Below, in pieces: positions 42,167-49,663 of a DNA stretch of 49,663 bases. The notes under the pieces were generated by a model that saw nothing but the letters and a program-made list of their open reading frames with translations, made no database searches and was not told where the DNA came from. Numbering within the stretch: position 1 is the stretch's first letter; each line of letters begins with the position of its first letter. Made by a program: the position numbers and the translations under genes. This DNA comes from Azonexaceae bacterium (GTDB lineage: Bacteria > Pseudomonadota > Gammaproteobacteria > Burkholderiales > Rhodocyclaceae): NCBI GenBank assembly GCA_009469675.1, contig SSSZ01000040.1:1-49663 (forward strand). The letters run 5' to 3'.

Positions 42167-44263
42167 ATGACGGTCCGCCGCCCCGACACCCTCGCCCTCC
42201 TGGTCGCCCTCTTCGGCTCCTTGGCGGTCCTCGTCGCCTTCCTCGTGGACCTCATGCTGTCGCGCCAGCGCGACCTGGAAGACGGGCAGCAACGTCTGCA
42301 GCACGTCGCCACCGTGGTCGCCGACCATACTTCCCGGAGCTTCGAGGCGGTCGACGTGGTGCTGCGCGACATCGTCTCCGACCTCACCAACAACCACCGG
42401 CAGTGGCGCCAATGGGACGCGGGCGAAGGCTGGGATTACATCTCCCAACGCCACTCCCGGTCGCTGCCGCAGTTGCGGGAACTGGTCCTGATCGACCAGG
42501 AGGGCAACCAGCGCTTCATTTCCACGTATTTCCCCGCACCGCGCATTTCCCTGCGCGACCGCCCTTACTTCATGGCCCTGGAGCGCGGCGCCGAAACCGC
42601 CAGCTTCGGCCCCTACGTCGGGCGCAATTCGGACCGCTACACCTACGGCCTGGCCCGGCGCATCCAGGACGGTTTGAGCCGCTTTTCGGGCGTCGCCTAC
42701 GCCACCATCGAACCCGGGTATTTTCCCGATTTCTGCTGGGCCAACCGCATCGCCGACGATTTCGAGGCCGTACTCATCAACGCCCGCGGGCAGATCGTCG
42801 CCTCCTGCCGTCCCGTCGACCTCACTCAGCAGGCTTCGATCCTCGGCTCCCCGGTAGGCGAGACCCTGGCCGCCGGCCGGCTCAAGGACCAGGTGCCGGA
42901 GGCCGGGCTTTCCCTGGTCAACGGCATCATGGTGGCGGTGGCGCCGGTGCCCAATTATCCCGATCTGCGGGTTCTCGCCCTGCTCCCCCAGGACGCCAGC
43001 CTCGCCGCCTGGACCCGGCGGGCCACCGAGTTCGGCCTGTTCGCGGCCCTGGTCATCGCCGTGCTGCTCGCCGGCGGCTGGCTGGTGCGGCGGCAAGTGG
43101 CGGAACTCTCGGAAGTCACCGCCGCCCTTGACGAAAACCGCAAGCACCTGGAAGAGCGGGTGCGCGACGCCACCGCCGAACTGGCCTACAAGAAGGAAGA
43201 GGCGGAACGGGCCAGCACCGCCAAGAGCCGTTTCCTGGCCGCGGCCAGCCACGACTTGCGCCAGCCCCTGCACGCCTTGTCGCTGTTTGCCGCCGACCTC
43301 CAGCGCCAGGTCAAATCGGGCAACGTCGCCGACCTGCCCCGGCTTTCCGAGCAGATCACGGCCTCCACCAGCGTCCTCGGCGAACTGCTCGATTCGCTCC
43401 TCGACGTCTCACGCCTCGACGTCGCCGGCATCAAGACCGACATCCGGCCCTTTCCCGTGCAAACCGTCTTCGACCGCCTGGCCGCCTCGTACCGCCGGCC
43501 CGCCCAGGCCAAACAGCTGATGTTGCGCTTTCTCGCCACCGACAAATACATACTTTCCGACATCACCCTGGTCGAGCGGCTCCTCGCCAACCTCATCTCC
43601 AACGCCGTGCGCTATACCCCCGAGGGGGGCCGTGTCCTCGTCGTGGCCCGCCGCCAGGGGGACCATGTGCGCATCGAGGTGCGCGACAGCGGCATCGGCA
43701 TCGCGCCGGAACATCAGGCGGCGATTTTCGCCGAGTTCTACCAGGTCGGGAACATGGCGCGGGAACAGAACAAGGGTCTCGGCCTCGGGCTTTCCATCGT
43801 CGACCGCCTGGCCTTTGCCCTCGGCGCGCCCATTTATCTGCGCTCGCAGCCCGGCGTCGGCACCACCTTCGGCGTCGCCCTCCCGGCCTGCCAACCCATC
43901 GCCCCGCCGGCGCCCGCGGCAGTCAGCCTCCCTTCGGCCTCACTTCTACTCGTGGGCGGCAGCGCAGCCCACGATACGGTAGGCGGAATGGCGCAAAACT
44001 GGGGATGGCAAACCCACCGCCTGGGCAGCGCCGCCGGTCTCGACGCGGCCGCCCTGGGCCAGGCCAGCGTCGTGGTCGCCGACCGGGAAGCGGCGAACCG
44101 AATTACCGGACTGCTCCCCCGCTCCTGCCGGTTGATCGTCCTCACCGAAGGCCAGGAAACCGCTCCCGAGGGGAGCTTCGCCCTCGTCCACCCGATCCGC
44201 CCGGCCAAACTGCGGGCGCTTCTCGAGCAGCTTCAGAAAACCGAATCGAAGTCGACGCCGTAA
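42167..44263 (+). CDS. Sensor histidine kinase with Cache-type sensor and degenerate C-terminal receiver
   Basis: A 698-residue inner-membrane kinase. Membrane helices lie at about 10-30 and 285-305, flanking a ~250-residue periplasmic dCache-like sensor (LRELVLIDQEGNQRFIS, ISLRDRPYFMAL, VGRNSDRYTYGLARRI). A coiled coil leads to HisKA (SHDLRQPLHALSLF, H362), then the ATPase: NLISNAVRYTPEGG, DSGIGIAPEHQ, FAEFYQVGN, GLGLGLSIVDRL. The last ~105 residues (LLLVGGSAAHDTVG onward to VHPIRPAKLRALLEQL) follow a receiver plan, but the acid pair and phospho-acceptor Asp are not recognisable. It converges with the LuxR-type regulator and overlaps it by 31 bases, so the two are probably partners. The signal is unknown. 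Confidence 0.92.
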   Translation: MTVRRPDTLALLVALFGSLAVLVAFLVDLMLSRQRDLEDGQQRLQHVATVVADHTSRSFEAVDVVLRDIVSDLTNNHRQWRQWDAGEGWDYISQRHSRSLPQLRELVLIDQEGNQRFISTYFPAPRISLRDRPYFMALERGAETASFGPYVGRNSDRYTYGLARRIQDGLSRFSGVAYATIEPGYFPDFCWANRIADDFEAVLINARGQIVASCRPVDLTQQASILGSPVGETLAAGRLKDQVPEAGLSLVNGIMVAVAPVPNYPDLRVLALLPQDASLAAWTRRATEFGLFAALVIAVLLAGGWLVRRQVAELSEVTAALDENRKHLEERVRDATAELAYKKEEAERASTAKSRFLAAASHDLRQPLHALSLFAADLQRQVKSGNVADLPRLSEQITASTSVLGELLDSLLDVSRLDVAGIKTDIRPFPVQTVFDRLAASYRRPAQAKQLMLRFLATDKYILSDITLVERLLANLISNAVRYTPEGGRVLVVARRQGDHVRIEVRDSGIGIAPEHQAAIFAEFYQVGNMAREQNKGLGLGLSIVDRLAFALGAPIYLRSQPGVGTTFGVALPACQPIAPPAPAAVSLPSASLLLVGGSAAHDTVGGMAQNWGWQTHRLGSAAGLDAAALGQASVVVADREAANRITGLLPRSCRLIVLTEGQETAPEGSFALVHPIRPAKLRALLEQLQKTESKSTP

Positions 44264-44901
44264 CGCGCCACAGCGACCAAGGCCTGGGTCCGACTGGCCA
44301 CGCCCAGAGCCTTGAAGACGGCGGTGGCGTGAATCTTGACGGTGCCTTCGGAGAGATCGAGCTGCTGCGCGATGTCCCGGTTGGAATGGCCGCGCACCAT
44401 GAGCGCCAGTACCTGCGCCTGGCGATCGGTGAGGCCGATCTCCGAAGGCTTGACGCCGCCTTTCTTCTGCGGCGGCGCCGGCTGGGCGTCATCGAGTTTG
44501 GCCGGTGACGGCGAACCGCCGGGCCGGAAGATGTTGCCGGCGAGAATCTCCCGCACCGCATTGAGTAGGGCGTCGCCGGTAAAGGCCTTGGGAATGAAGC
44601 CGGAGGCGCCGTGGTTCATGACCCGGGTGATGGTGGGAACATCGTCGTAGGCCGAAACCACCGCCACGGGAATGGCGGGATAACGCTTGCGCAGAATGTC
44701 GAGGCCGGCAAAGCCGTCGATCCCGGGAAGCGCAAGGTCGAGCAGGACGAGGTCGAAATCCTGTTCGCTGTCGAGGAGATTGAGGGCCGATTCGAAATCG
44801 GCCCGCTCGGTGACCGAAACCCCCTCCTCGAGCTGCAGGAGCAGCCGCGCCAAACCCTCCCGGACCAGAGCATGATCCTCTACCACCAGCAGTTTCAACA
44901 T
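44233..44901 (-). CDS. LuxR/NarL-family response regulator
   Basis: A 222-residue regulator with an N-terminal receiver (LLVVEDHALVREGLARLL; phospho-acceptor D55 in LVLLDLALPGIDG; GFIPKAFTGDALL with the conserved Lys) and a C-terminal LuxR helix-turn-helix (LTDRQAQVLALMVRGHSNRDIAQQLDLSEGTVKIHATAVFKALG). ATG 44901 has GAGGAC upstream and starts the first strand directly; an ATG at 44931 would add ten residues from an AT-rich region that looks like a promoter. It faces the histidine kinase tail to tail with a 31-base overlap. Kinases with H-box SHDLRQPLHAL commonly pair with regulators of this type. Confidence 0.93.
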   Translation of the reverse strand: MLKLLVVEDHALVREGLARLLLQLEEGVSVTERADFESALNLLDSEQDFDLVLLDLALPGIDGFAGLDILRKRYPAIPVAVVSAYDDVPTITRVMNHGASGFIPKAFTGDALLNAVREILAGNIFRPGGSPSPAKLDDAQPAPPQKKGGVKPSEIGLTDRQAQVLALMVRGHSNRDIAQQLDLSEGTVKIHATAVFKALGVASRTQALVAVARYGVDFDSVF

Positions 44902-45008
44902 GGAACCGTCCTCTAGCCTTTGTTTTTTCATAATTTATCATTTTCTCCCCATCCATGACAGCCAAGTTGGTTTAAGATTTCCCGTACACCAACCCCGGAG
45001 ACCGCGCC

Positions 45009-45455
45009 ATGTCAAAAGAACAAGCCAACGTCAGCGACCCGCTGGAATTCGTACGCAGCATGTGGGGAAACATGGGCTTCTCGCTGCCCGGCATGGTGAC
45101 CCCGACCTTCGACGTGGACGAACTGGAAAAACGCATCACCGACCTCAAGGCCGTCGAGGGCTGGCTGCGCATGAACCTGTCGATGCTGCAGATGACCATC
45201 CAGGGCCTGGAAATGCAGAAAGCGACGCTCTCAGCGGTCAAGGCCATGGGCACCATGGCAAGCCTGCCCCAAAGCGAGGCCACCGAAGCCGCCCCCCCGG
45301 ACGCCGCCGGCTCCATTTCCCAGGCCGCCCTGTGGCCCTGGAACATGATGCAGCAGATGCAGGAGCAACTGCAGCAGCAGGCCGAGGCGATCCGCAATGC
45401 TGCCCCAGATTCTCCGGCCCCCAAGGCAACTGGCCGCAAGCCCCGCAAGAGCTGA
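45009..45455 (+). CDS. phaM: PhaM-like polyhydroxyalkanoate granule-associated protein
   Basis: A 148-residue protein resembling Ralstonia/Cupriavidus PhaM, which activates PHA synthase and ties granules to the nucleoid. The N-terminal half matches strongly by pattern: DPLEFVRSMWGNMGFSLPGM, VTPTFDVDELEKRITDLKAVEGWL, and MNLSMLQMTIQGLEMQKATL, a helical oligomerisation region. A Gln-rich helix (MMQQMQEQLQQQAEAI) follows. The C-terminal Lys/Arg/Pro-rich end (ATGRKPRKS) resembles the DNA-binding tail of PhaM but is much shorter. GGAG precedes the ATG. No PHA synthase or depolymerase gene is adjacent. It converges with the AEC permease. Confidence 0.85.
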   Translation: MSKEQANVSDPLEFVRSMWGNMGFSLPGMVTPTFDVDELEKRITDLKAVEGWLRMNLSMLQMTIQGLEMQKATLSAVKAMGTMASLPQSEATEAAPPDAAGSISQAALWPWNMMQQMQEQLQQQAEAIRNAAPDSPAPKATGRKPRKS

Positions 45456-45488
45456 CGCACCGCCCCGGCAGCGGCCGGGCGAGGCCGA

Positions 45489-46385
45489 TCACCCCCCGAT
45501 CCAGGCCGCCCAGCCGGGCAGAGTGAGCATGGACCCCAAGGTGGTGGCGGAAATCAGCCAGGCCACGCTCCTCCCGTCGCCGCCCATGCGCATCGCCAGG
45601 ATGTAGGCCGACGAGGCCGTCGGCAAGGCGGCGAAGAGTACCGCCACCTGGTAATTCAACCCGCTCAACCCCGCCCAGCCAGCCAGGGCGATGGCCACAA
45701 CCGGCAAGGCGACCAGTTTGACTGCCACCAGCCACAGGGCGAGGCCGTTGCCGGCGCCCTGCCCCCCCAGGCGCAGGGCGGCCCCCACGGCAATCAGCCC
45801 GAGGGCGATGGAGGCGTCGGCCAGGCGCCCGAGAAAGGCCTGGAGCGGCGGCGGTGGGACGAAACCGGCGAGGTTGAGCAGAAAGCCGCAGGCCGTGCCC
45901 CAGATCAGGGGATTGCGCGCCACCTCCCGCCCCAGGCCGACTTCTCCGTGGCGGGCCAGAGCCCAGACCGAGACCAGATTGGCCAAGGGTACGGCGGCGC
46001 CCACCACCAGGCCCATGGTGGCGATACCCGGCGAGCCGTACAACATGCCCGCCACCGCCAGGGCGATGTAGGAATTGAAGCGGTAGCCGCACTGGAAAAC
46101 CGAGGCGAAGACGAGGGGCGGCCGATCCACCAAATAACGCGGTAGCCAGGCCAGGGCCATGCCCGCGGCCATGGTGGCGAGGGCCGTGCCGAGGAGCGGT
46201 GCGGCGCTCGCCAGATCGAGCTTGGTGCGGACGATGGCGTTGACGAGGAGGGCCGGGAACAGAATGAAATAGACGAGTTTCTCGACACCGTTCCAGAAAT
46301 GGTCGCCCAAATGCATCCAGCGCCGGATTGCCGTCCCGAGCAGGATGAGGGCAAAGTCGGGGAGGAGCAGGAGGGCGGTTTGCAT
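45489..46385 (-). CDS. AEC (auxin efflux carrier) family transporter
   Basis: A 298-residue inner-membrane carrier with about ten hydrophobic helices (for example LLLPDFALILLGTAIRRW, LVYFILFPALLVNAIV, FVPPPPLQAFLGRLADASIALGLIAVGAAL, YQVAVLFAALPTASSAYILA). The two homologous five-helix halves and the central loop are those of the AEC family, whose bacterial members move malonate, malate or related acids. The substrate is not known. The ATG at 46385 follows a TAGAAT box by 6 bases and has no Shine-Dalgarno sequence, so its mRNA may be leaderless. Confidence 0.9.
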   Translation of the reverse strand: MQTALLLLPDFALILLGTAIRRWMHLGDHFWNGVEKLVYFILFPALLVNAIVRTKLDLASAAPLLGTALATMAAGMALAWLPRYLVDRPPLVFASVFQCGYRFNSYIALAVAGMLYGSPGIATMGLVVGAAVPLANLVSVWALARHGEVGLGREVARNPLIWGTACGFLLNLAGFVPPPPLQAFLGRLADASIALGLIAVGAALRLGGQGAGNGLALWLVAVKLVALPVVAIALAGWAGLSGLNYQVAVLFAALPTASSAYILAMRMGGDGRSVAWLISATTLGSMLTLPGWAAWIGG

Positions 46386-46391
46386 CCGCCC

Positions 46392-46397
46392 ATTCTA
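46392..46397 (-). promoter_or_regulatory. -10 box (TAGAAT) of the AEC permease gene
   Basis: On the minus strand TAGAAT, then GGGCGG, then the ATG at 46385. The transcript would start at the ATG. The sequence 17 bases upstream (TGACCG) is a weak -35. Confidence 0.55.
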
Positions 46398-46445
46398 GGG
46401 CCTGCGCCCCTTGCGGTCACTGCCGCCCCGGCGAACCAGGCCGCC

Positions 46446-47606
46446 TCAGCCGAAGGCACCGGCAGCCTGCAGGGCGGCCACTTCGTCTGCCGAGTAGCCG
46501 GCGTCGCGCAGGATTTCAAGATTGTGCTGCCCGGCCTTCGGCGCCTCCCGCTCGACGGCGAAGGCGTACTCCGACATCTGCAGGGGCGGCGCAAACTGGG
46601 TCAGTCCGCCGTCCTGGCGGACCATGCCGCGGGCGGCGAACTGTTCGTTGACCAGGGCTTCCTCCGGGGTCAGGACCGGCGTGACGCAACAATCGGCGGC
46701 AGCGAAACGGGCGGCCCATTCGTCCCGGGGGCAGGCGGCGAAGCAGGCGGCGACTTCGCCCCGCAGGGCCGGATCCCACTGCCGGGGTATCCAGTCGGGC
46801 CGCTCGAGCAGGCGGCAGCAGGCCTGCCAGAATTTGCCCTCGAGGGCGCCCACCGCCATGTAGCGCCCGTCGGCGCAGCGGTAAACGGCGTAGCACGGCA
46901 GGCCGCCGGAGAGGAGATCGGTGCCGCGGGGCGCCGACCGGCCGGCATCGGCCAGGCGCAGCATGGTGAAGTAGGTGTGGGCGAGGACGCTGTCGGTCAT
47001 GGCGACGTCGATGTAGCGGCCCTGGCCGGTGCGCTGGGCGTCGACCACCGCCGCGAGGATGCCCATGATGCCGGTCAGCGCGCCGCCCAGGAGGTCGGCG
47101 ATCTGAAAGTTGGGGATGGCCGGATCGCTGCCTTCGAGTCCGATCTGTTCCAGGACGCCGGCGTAACCCAGGTAGTTGAGGTCATGGCCGGCGAGGTGGG
47201 CGTAGGGCCCGTCCTGACCGTAACCGCTGATCGAGCAGTAGGCAATGCGGGGATTGACGGCGGCGACCGCCGCGTAGCCGATCCCCAGTTTGTCGACCAC
47301 CCCCGGCCGGAAGCTCTCGACCACGACGTCGGCCCGGGCGGCGAGCCGCAGGAAGACGGCCACCGCCTCGGGTTTCTTGAGGTCGAGGAGCAGGCCGCGC
47401 TTGTTGCGGTTAATCATGCGGAAATAGGCGCTGTCGTCGCCCTGGCCGGTGCCCAGGGTACGGGCGTAGTCGCCGACCTGGGGATCCTCGATTTTGACGA
47501 TGTCGGCGCCGAGGTCGGCCAGATGGAGCGTCGCCACCGGCCCCGGCAGCAGCCGGGTGAGGTCGAGGACGCGGATGCCATCGAGAGGCGGGCGTCGTGC
47601 GGTCAT
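46446..47606 (-). CDS. CaiB/BaiF family enzyme, probable alpha-methylacyl-CoA racemase
   Basis: A 386-residue family III CoA-transferase fold. LDGIRVLDLTRLLPGPVAT, DLGADIVKIEDP, RNKRGLLLDLKKPE and VVVESFRPGVVDKLG are the common CoA-binding features. In AGHDLNYLGYAG the pair H141-D142, in NFQIADLLGG D171, and in AVGALEGKFW E256 fall at the same spacing as the catalytic residues of mycobacterial methylacyl-CoA racemase (His, Asp 30 residues on, Glu 115 residues on; recalled). This favours racemisation of 2-methylacyl-CoA thioesters, or a related isomerisation, over CoA transfer. It overlaps the preceding small exported-protein gene by four bases (ATGA). Confidence 0.88.
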   Translation of the reverse strand: MTARRPPLDGIRVLDLTRLLPGPVATLHLADLGADIVKIEDPQVGDYARTLGTGQGDDSAYFRMINRNKRGLLLDLKKPEAVAVFLRLAARADVVVESFRPGVVDKLGIGYAAVAAVNPRIAYCSISGYGQDGPYAHLAGHDLNYLGYAGVLEQIGLEGSDPAIPNFQIADLLGGALTGIMGILAAVVDAQRTGQGRYIDVAMTDSVLAHTYFTMLRLADAGRSAPRGTDLLSGGLPCYAVYRCADGRYMAVGALEGKFWQACCRLLERPDWIPRQWDPALRGEVAACFAACPRDEWAARFAAADCCVTPVLTPEEALVNEQFAARGMVRQDGGLTQFAPPLQMSEYAFAVEREAPKAGQHNLEILRDAGYSADEVAALQAAGAFG

Positions 47607-48106
47607 GAGCGGCAGGCTCCGAGAAGATCGGCCTCGATTTCGAGTTCGAGGCCCTGACTCAGTTTTTTATCGAGAAAATGCCCCTGGTAGAGGCGGTAAG
47701 CGTTGGCCGCCCGCTTGCCCCAAGGGGTTTCCCACCGATCGACCCGGAGACGCACCACGCCGACCGCTTCTTCCCGCACCAGGTCGGCCCGGCTGACGCA
47801 GGGCCGGGCAGCGGCCAGGCGGTTGAACTCCTCCCGCGTGTAGCGTTCGACGGTCTTGCCCGGCACCTCGGGGCAGACCTCGAAACGGCGGCTGCGGATT
47901 TCGCTGGCGAGAACCGTACCCTTGAGCCAAAACACCGGCTCGGTGACCACCCAGCCCGCCCCGCCCTCCCGGTACATGACGCAGGCGCCGGGTTGTTGCA
48001 GCTCGGGCTGGGCAAACAGCAGGCGGGCCGACGGGCGCAGGGCAGGCTCGTCGGCGACGGCCGCGCCGGCCAGCAGGAGCAGGGAGATGGGGAGTAGGCG
48101 CCGCAT
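47603..48106 (-). CDS. Small exported protein of unknown function
   Basis: A 167-residue protein with a clear signal peptide (MRRLLPISLLLLAGAAVADE, cleavage near residue 18). The mature part has cysteines at PGACVMY, FEVCPEV, ARPCVSR and LLGACRS, fitting two disulfides. I do not recognise the family. ATG 48106 is used; a TTG two codons upstream overlaps the ligase stop. The gene starts 2 bases after the CoA ligase stop and overlaps the racemase start, so it is embedded in a metabolic operon although its product is exported. That placement is unusual. Confidence 0.8.
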   Translation of the reverse strand: MRRLLPISLLLLAGAAVADEPALRPSARLLFAQPELQQPGACVMYREGGAGWVVTEPVFWLKGTVLASEIRSRRFEVCPEVPGKTVERYTREEFNRLAAARPCVSRADLVREEAVGVVRLRVDRWETPWGKRAANAYRLYQGHFLDKKLSQGLELEIEADLLGACRS

Positions 48107-48108
48107 GG

Positions 48109-49338
48109 TCAATAGCTGCGGCTATCTTCGATCACTTTCCCGTCGTTAGGCAAGACCCCGGGGGCGCAGAAAGCGGCTTCGCCGCGCAATTTGGTGACCT
48201 GGCGGATGCTGTCGACCACCGCCTGATCCAAGGTCTCGCCGCCGGCTTCGATCTCGCAGTGGAGGACCATGCGGTCCTGGCCGTCGGGGTTGTCGACGAC
48301 CAGCCGCAGGCGACGGATTTCCGGATGGCGGCGGGCGATTTCCGCCACCTGCTCGGGATGGACGAAAAGCCCCTTGACCTTGGTGGTCTGGTCGGCCCGC
48401 CCGAGCCAGCCGCGGATGCGCGTATTGCTCCGGCCACAGGGCGAGCGCCCGGCCATCACTGCTGAAAGGTCGCCGGTGGCGAAACGGATGAGGGGGTAGT
48501 CGGGATTGAAGGTGGTGACCACGACCTCGCCCACCTCCCCCGGCGCGACCGGATCACCGGTGCCGGGGCGGACGATTTCGAGGAGGATGTCCTCCTCGAC
48601 GACCAGGCCTTCCTCGCCGTCGGTTTCATAGGCGATGGCGCCGATGTCGGCGGTGGCGTAGCACTGGCGGATGGAGATGCCGCGCTCCCGCATCACCTGG
48701 CGCACCGTAGGATGGACCGCTTCGCCAGAAACCGTGGCTTTCTTGAGGGAGGAGATGTCAACGCCCATCTCGTCCGCCTTGTCGACGATGATCTTGAGGA
48801 AGGACGGCGTCCCGGCGTAACCCTCGGGACGCAGATCGACCATGGCCTGGATCTGCTGCTCGGTCTGCCCGGTGCCGCCGGGGAAAACCGAGCAACCGAG
48901 CTTGCGGGCGCCGCCTTCGAAGATGTAGGCGCCCGGAGAAAAATGGTAGGAGAAGCAGTTATGCACCAGGTCGCCGGCCCGGAAGCCGGCAGCGTAGAAC
49001 ACCCGGGCCATGCGCCAGGGGTCGATTTCCTTGCCCTGCAGTTCGTAGATCGGCCCCGGAGACGAAAACACCCGCTTGGCGCTGCTGCGGGCCAGAGAAT
49101 TGATGCCACCGAACGGCGGATGCTTCTTCTGCAAGTCGAGCAGGTCGCGTTTGCGCGTCAGTGGCAGCTTGGCCAGTGCCTCCCGGCTCGCCACATCGAA
49201 GGGGTTGATGCCGGCCAGCAACTGAAAGTAGTAGGACGAACTTTCCTTGGCGTGGGCCAGCTGGCGCACCAGCTTGTCCAGAAGATCCTGTTCGCGCTCT
49301 TCGGGATCGCGGGTTTCGAGGGGGTCGTAGTAGCTCAT
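48109..49338 (-). CDS. PaaK-like phenylacetate-CoA ligase family protein
   Basis: A 409-residue AMP-forming acyl-CoA ligase of the PaaK group (about 430 in canonical PaaK). It opens YYDPLETRDPEEREQDLLDKLVRQL. The Ser/Gly/Thr-rich P-loop of PaaK is replaced by VFSSPGPIYELQG. Downstream features are CYATADIGAIAYET, RFATGDLSAV (adenylate-contacting Asp), RADQTTKVKGLFVHP and the catalytic-type C-terminal Lys in PNDGKVIEDSR. Substrate is probably an aryl- or alkyl-acid, not determined. ATG 49338 with GGAGAA upstream is preferred; 40 upstream in-frame residues lack similarity. It lies downstream of an ABC ATPase gene on the same strand. Confidence 0.87.
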   Translation of the reverse strand: MSYYDPLETRDPEEREQDLLDKLVRQLAHAKESSSYYFQLLAGINPFDVASREALAKLPLTRKRDLLDLQKKHPPFGGINSLARSSAKRVFSSPGPIYELQGKEIDPWRMARVFYAAGFRAGDLVHNCFSYHFSPGAYIFEGGARKLGCSVFPGGTGQTEQQIQAMVDLRPEGYAGTPSFLKIIVDKADEMGVDISSLKKATVSGEAVHPTVRQVMRERGISIRQCYATADIGAIAYETDGEEGLVVEEDILLEIVRPGTGDPVAPGEVGEVVVTTFNPDYPLIRFATGDLSAVMAGRSPCGRSNTRIRGWLGRADQTTKVKGLFVHPEQVAEIARRHPEIRRLRLVVDNPDGQDRMVLHCEIEAGGETLDQAVVDSIRQVTKLRGEAAFCAPGVLPNDGKVIEDSRSY

Positions 49339-49538
49339 GGGTTCTCCGGATTTTTCGCAGCGCCCCGCACTGCGGCAAGGTCGCAAAGTAGGTGGATCGG
49401 GCAAGGCAAAGGCCGGTATACGCACCTTTCGCGGCACCGCAAGTCGCCAAGCGCGCACACCGGGGAGGCGGAGGCGGCCGCCGTGCCGCCGGCCAACCAG
49501 GCCTCCGACCGCGAAGCCCCGGTGCGCCGCCCGGCGGC

Positions 49539-49663
49539 CTACGACAGCCAGCGCTTGCGGCGGCGGTAGTGCTTGACGTCCTTGAACGACTTGCGCCCGG
49601 CCGACGACAGGCCGAGGTAGAACTCCTTGACGTCCTCGTTGGTGCGCAGCTCTTCGGCGTCGC
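49539..49663 (-). CDS. ABC transporter ATP-binding protein, C-terminal end (partial)
   Basis: The last 40 codons of a minus-strand gene run from the window edge to TAG at 49539-49541. The peptide ends ELRTNEDVKEFYLGLS, then SAGRKSFKDVKHYRRRKRWLS. The NEDVKEFYLG pattern is the C-terminal tail of HAAT/Liv-type ABC ATPases that sit beside PaaK-like ligases in aromatic-acid operons (recalled). The catalytic part is outside the window. The 200 bases to the ligase start hold no gene; GC-rich dyads around 49480-49535 are all that is visible. Confidence 0.7.
   Translation of the reverse strand, partial: DAEELRTNEDVKEFYLGLSSAGRKSFKDVKHYRRRKRWLS

Overview
The window looks like chromosomal DNA of a high-GC betaproteobacterium, most likely of the Rhodocyclales. 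This is inferred from strong G/C at third codon positions, from the rubredoxin-pilGHIJ-chpA-algH-ruvX-pyrR-pyrB-pyrC' and yggS-proC-yggT-yggU // pilT-pilU gene order (the order also known around the pil/chp loci of Pseudomonas), and from a PhaM-type PHA-granule protein, a fused indolepyruvate oxidoreductase and Liv-type transport. No tRNA, rRNA, CRISPR array, insertion sequence or prophage gene was seen. Coding density is very high and no gene-free gap exceeds 300 bases. The longest gap (19804-20022) holds a riboswitch.

Layout. (1) 1-6065, housekeeping: the 3' end of aroE, mtgA and mgtE on the plus strand; then gdx/sugE, hemL, thiE and thiD on the minus strand; then rubredoxin. (2) 6130-15827: the Chp chemosensory system for twitching motility, pilG, pilH, pilI, pilJ and a 2051-residue chpA, with no methyltransferase or methylesterase gene. 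(3) 15961-19803: algH, ruvX, pyrR, pyrB and a dihydroorotase homologue that has lost its metal-binding histidines. (4) 19818-20475: a class I cyclic-di-GMP (GEMM) riboswitch with its own promoter and a hairpin that buries the ribosome binding site of a small exported protein of unknown function. (5) 20547-25264: the tightly overlapping yggS-proC-yggT-yggU operon, divergent from pilT and pilU. pilU is bracketed by two inverted copies of a dispersed repeat. (6) 25384-29593: an RNA methyltransferase, HemJ and a nucleotide-sugar-epimerase-like protein, then a 2Fe-2S flavin reductase and a secreted protein. (7) 29755-34749: a complete livKHMGF branched-chain/aromatic amino acid type ABC importer. 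Its binding protein carries an extra 74-residue repetitive tail. (8) 34926-36236: an acyltransferase-fold/PilZ fusion. (9) 36306-44901: an FAD-linked oxidase, a fused indolepyruvate ferredoxin oxidoreductase, a membrane methyltransferase, and a tail-to-tail overlapping histidine kinase and LuxR-type regulator. (10) 45009-49663: a PhaM-like protein, an AEC permease, and an operon of an ABC ATPase (partial), a PaaK-like CoA ligase, a small exported protein and an alpha-methylacyl-CoA racemase-like enzyme.

Two themes link the genes. The first is surface motility and cyclic-di-GMP: the Chp system, the retraction ATPases PilT/PilU, a c-di-GMP riboswitch on an exported protein, and a PilZ-domain fusion lie within 30 kb. 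The second is uptake and degradation of amino acid or aryl-acid carbon: livKHMGF, arylpyruvate oxidation to arylacetyl-CoA by the fused Ior enzyme, and CoA ligase and racemase enzymes. The links between modules are inference from neighbourhood.

A recurring regulatory pattern is a TAGAAT -10 hexamer placed 6-7 bases before the start codon (algH, the epimerase-like gene, the AEC permease), which predicts leaderless transcripts.
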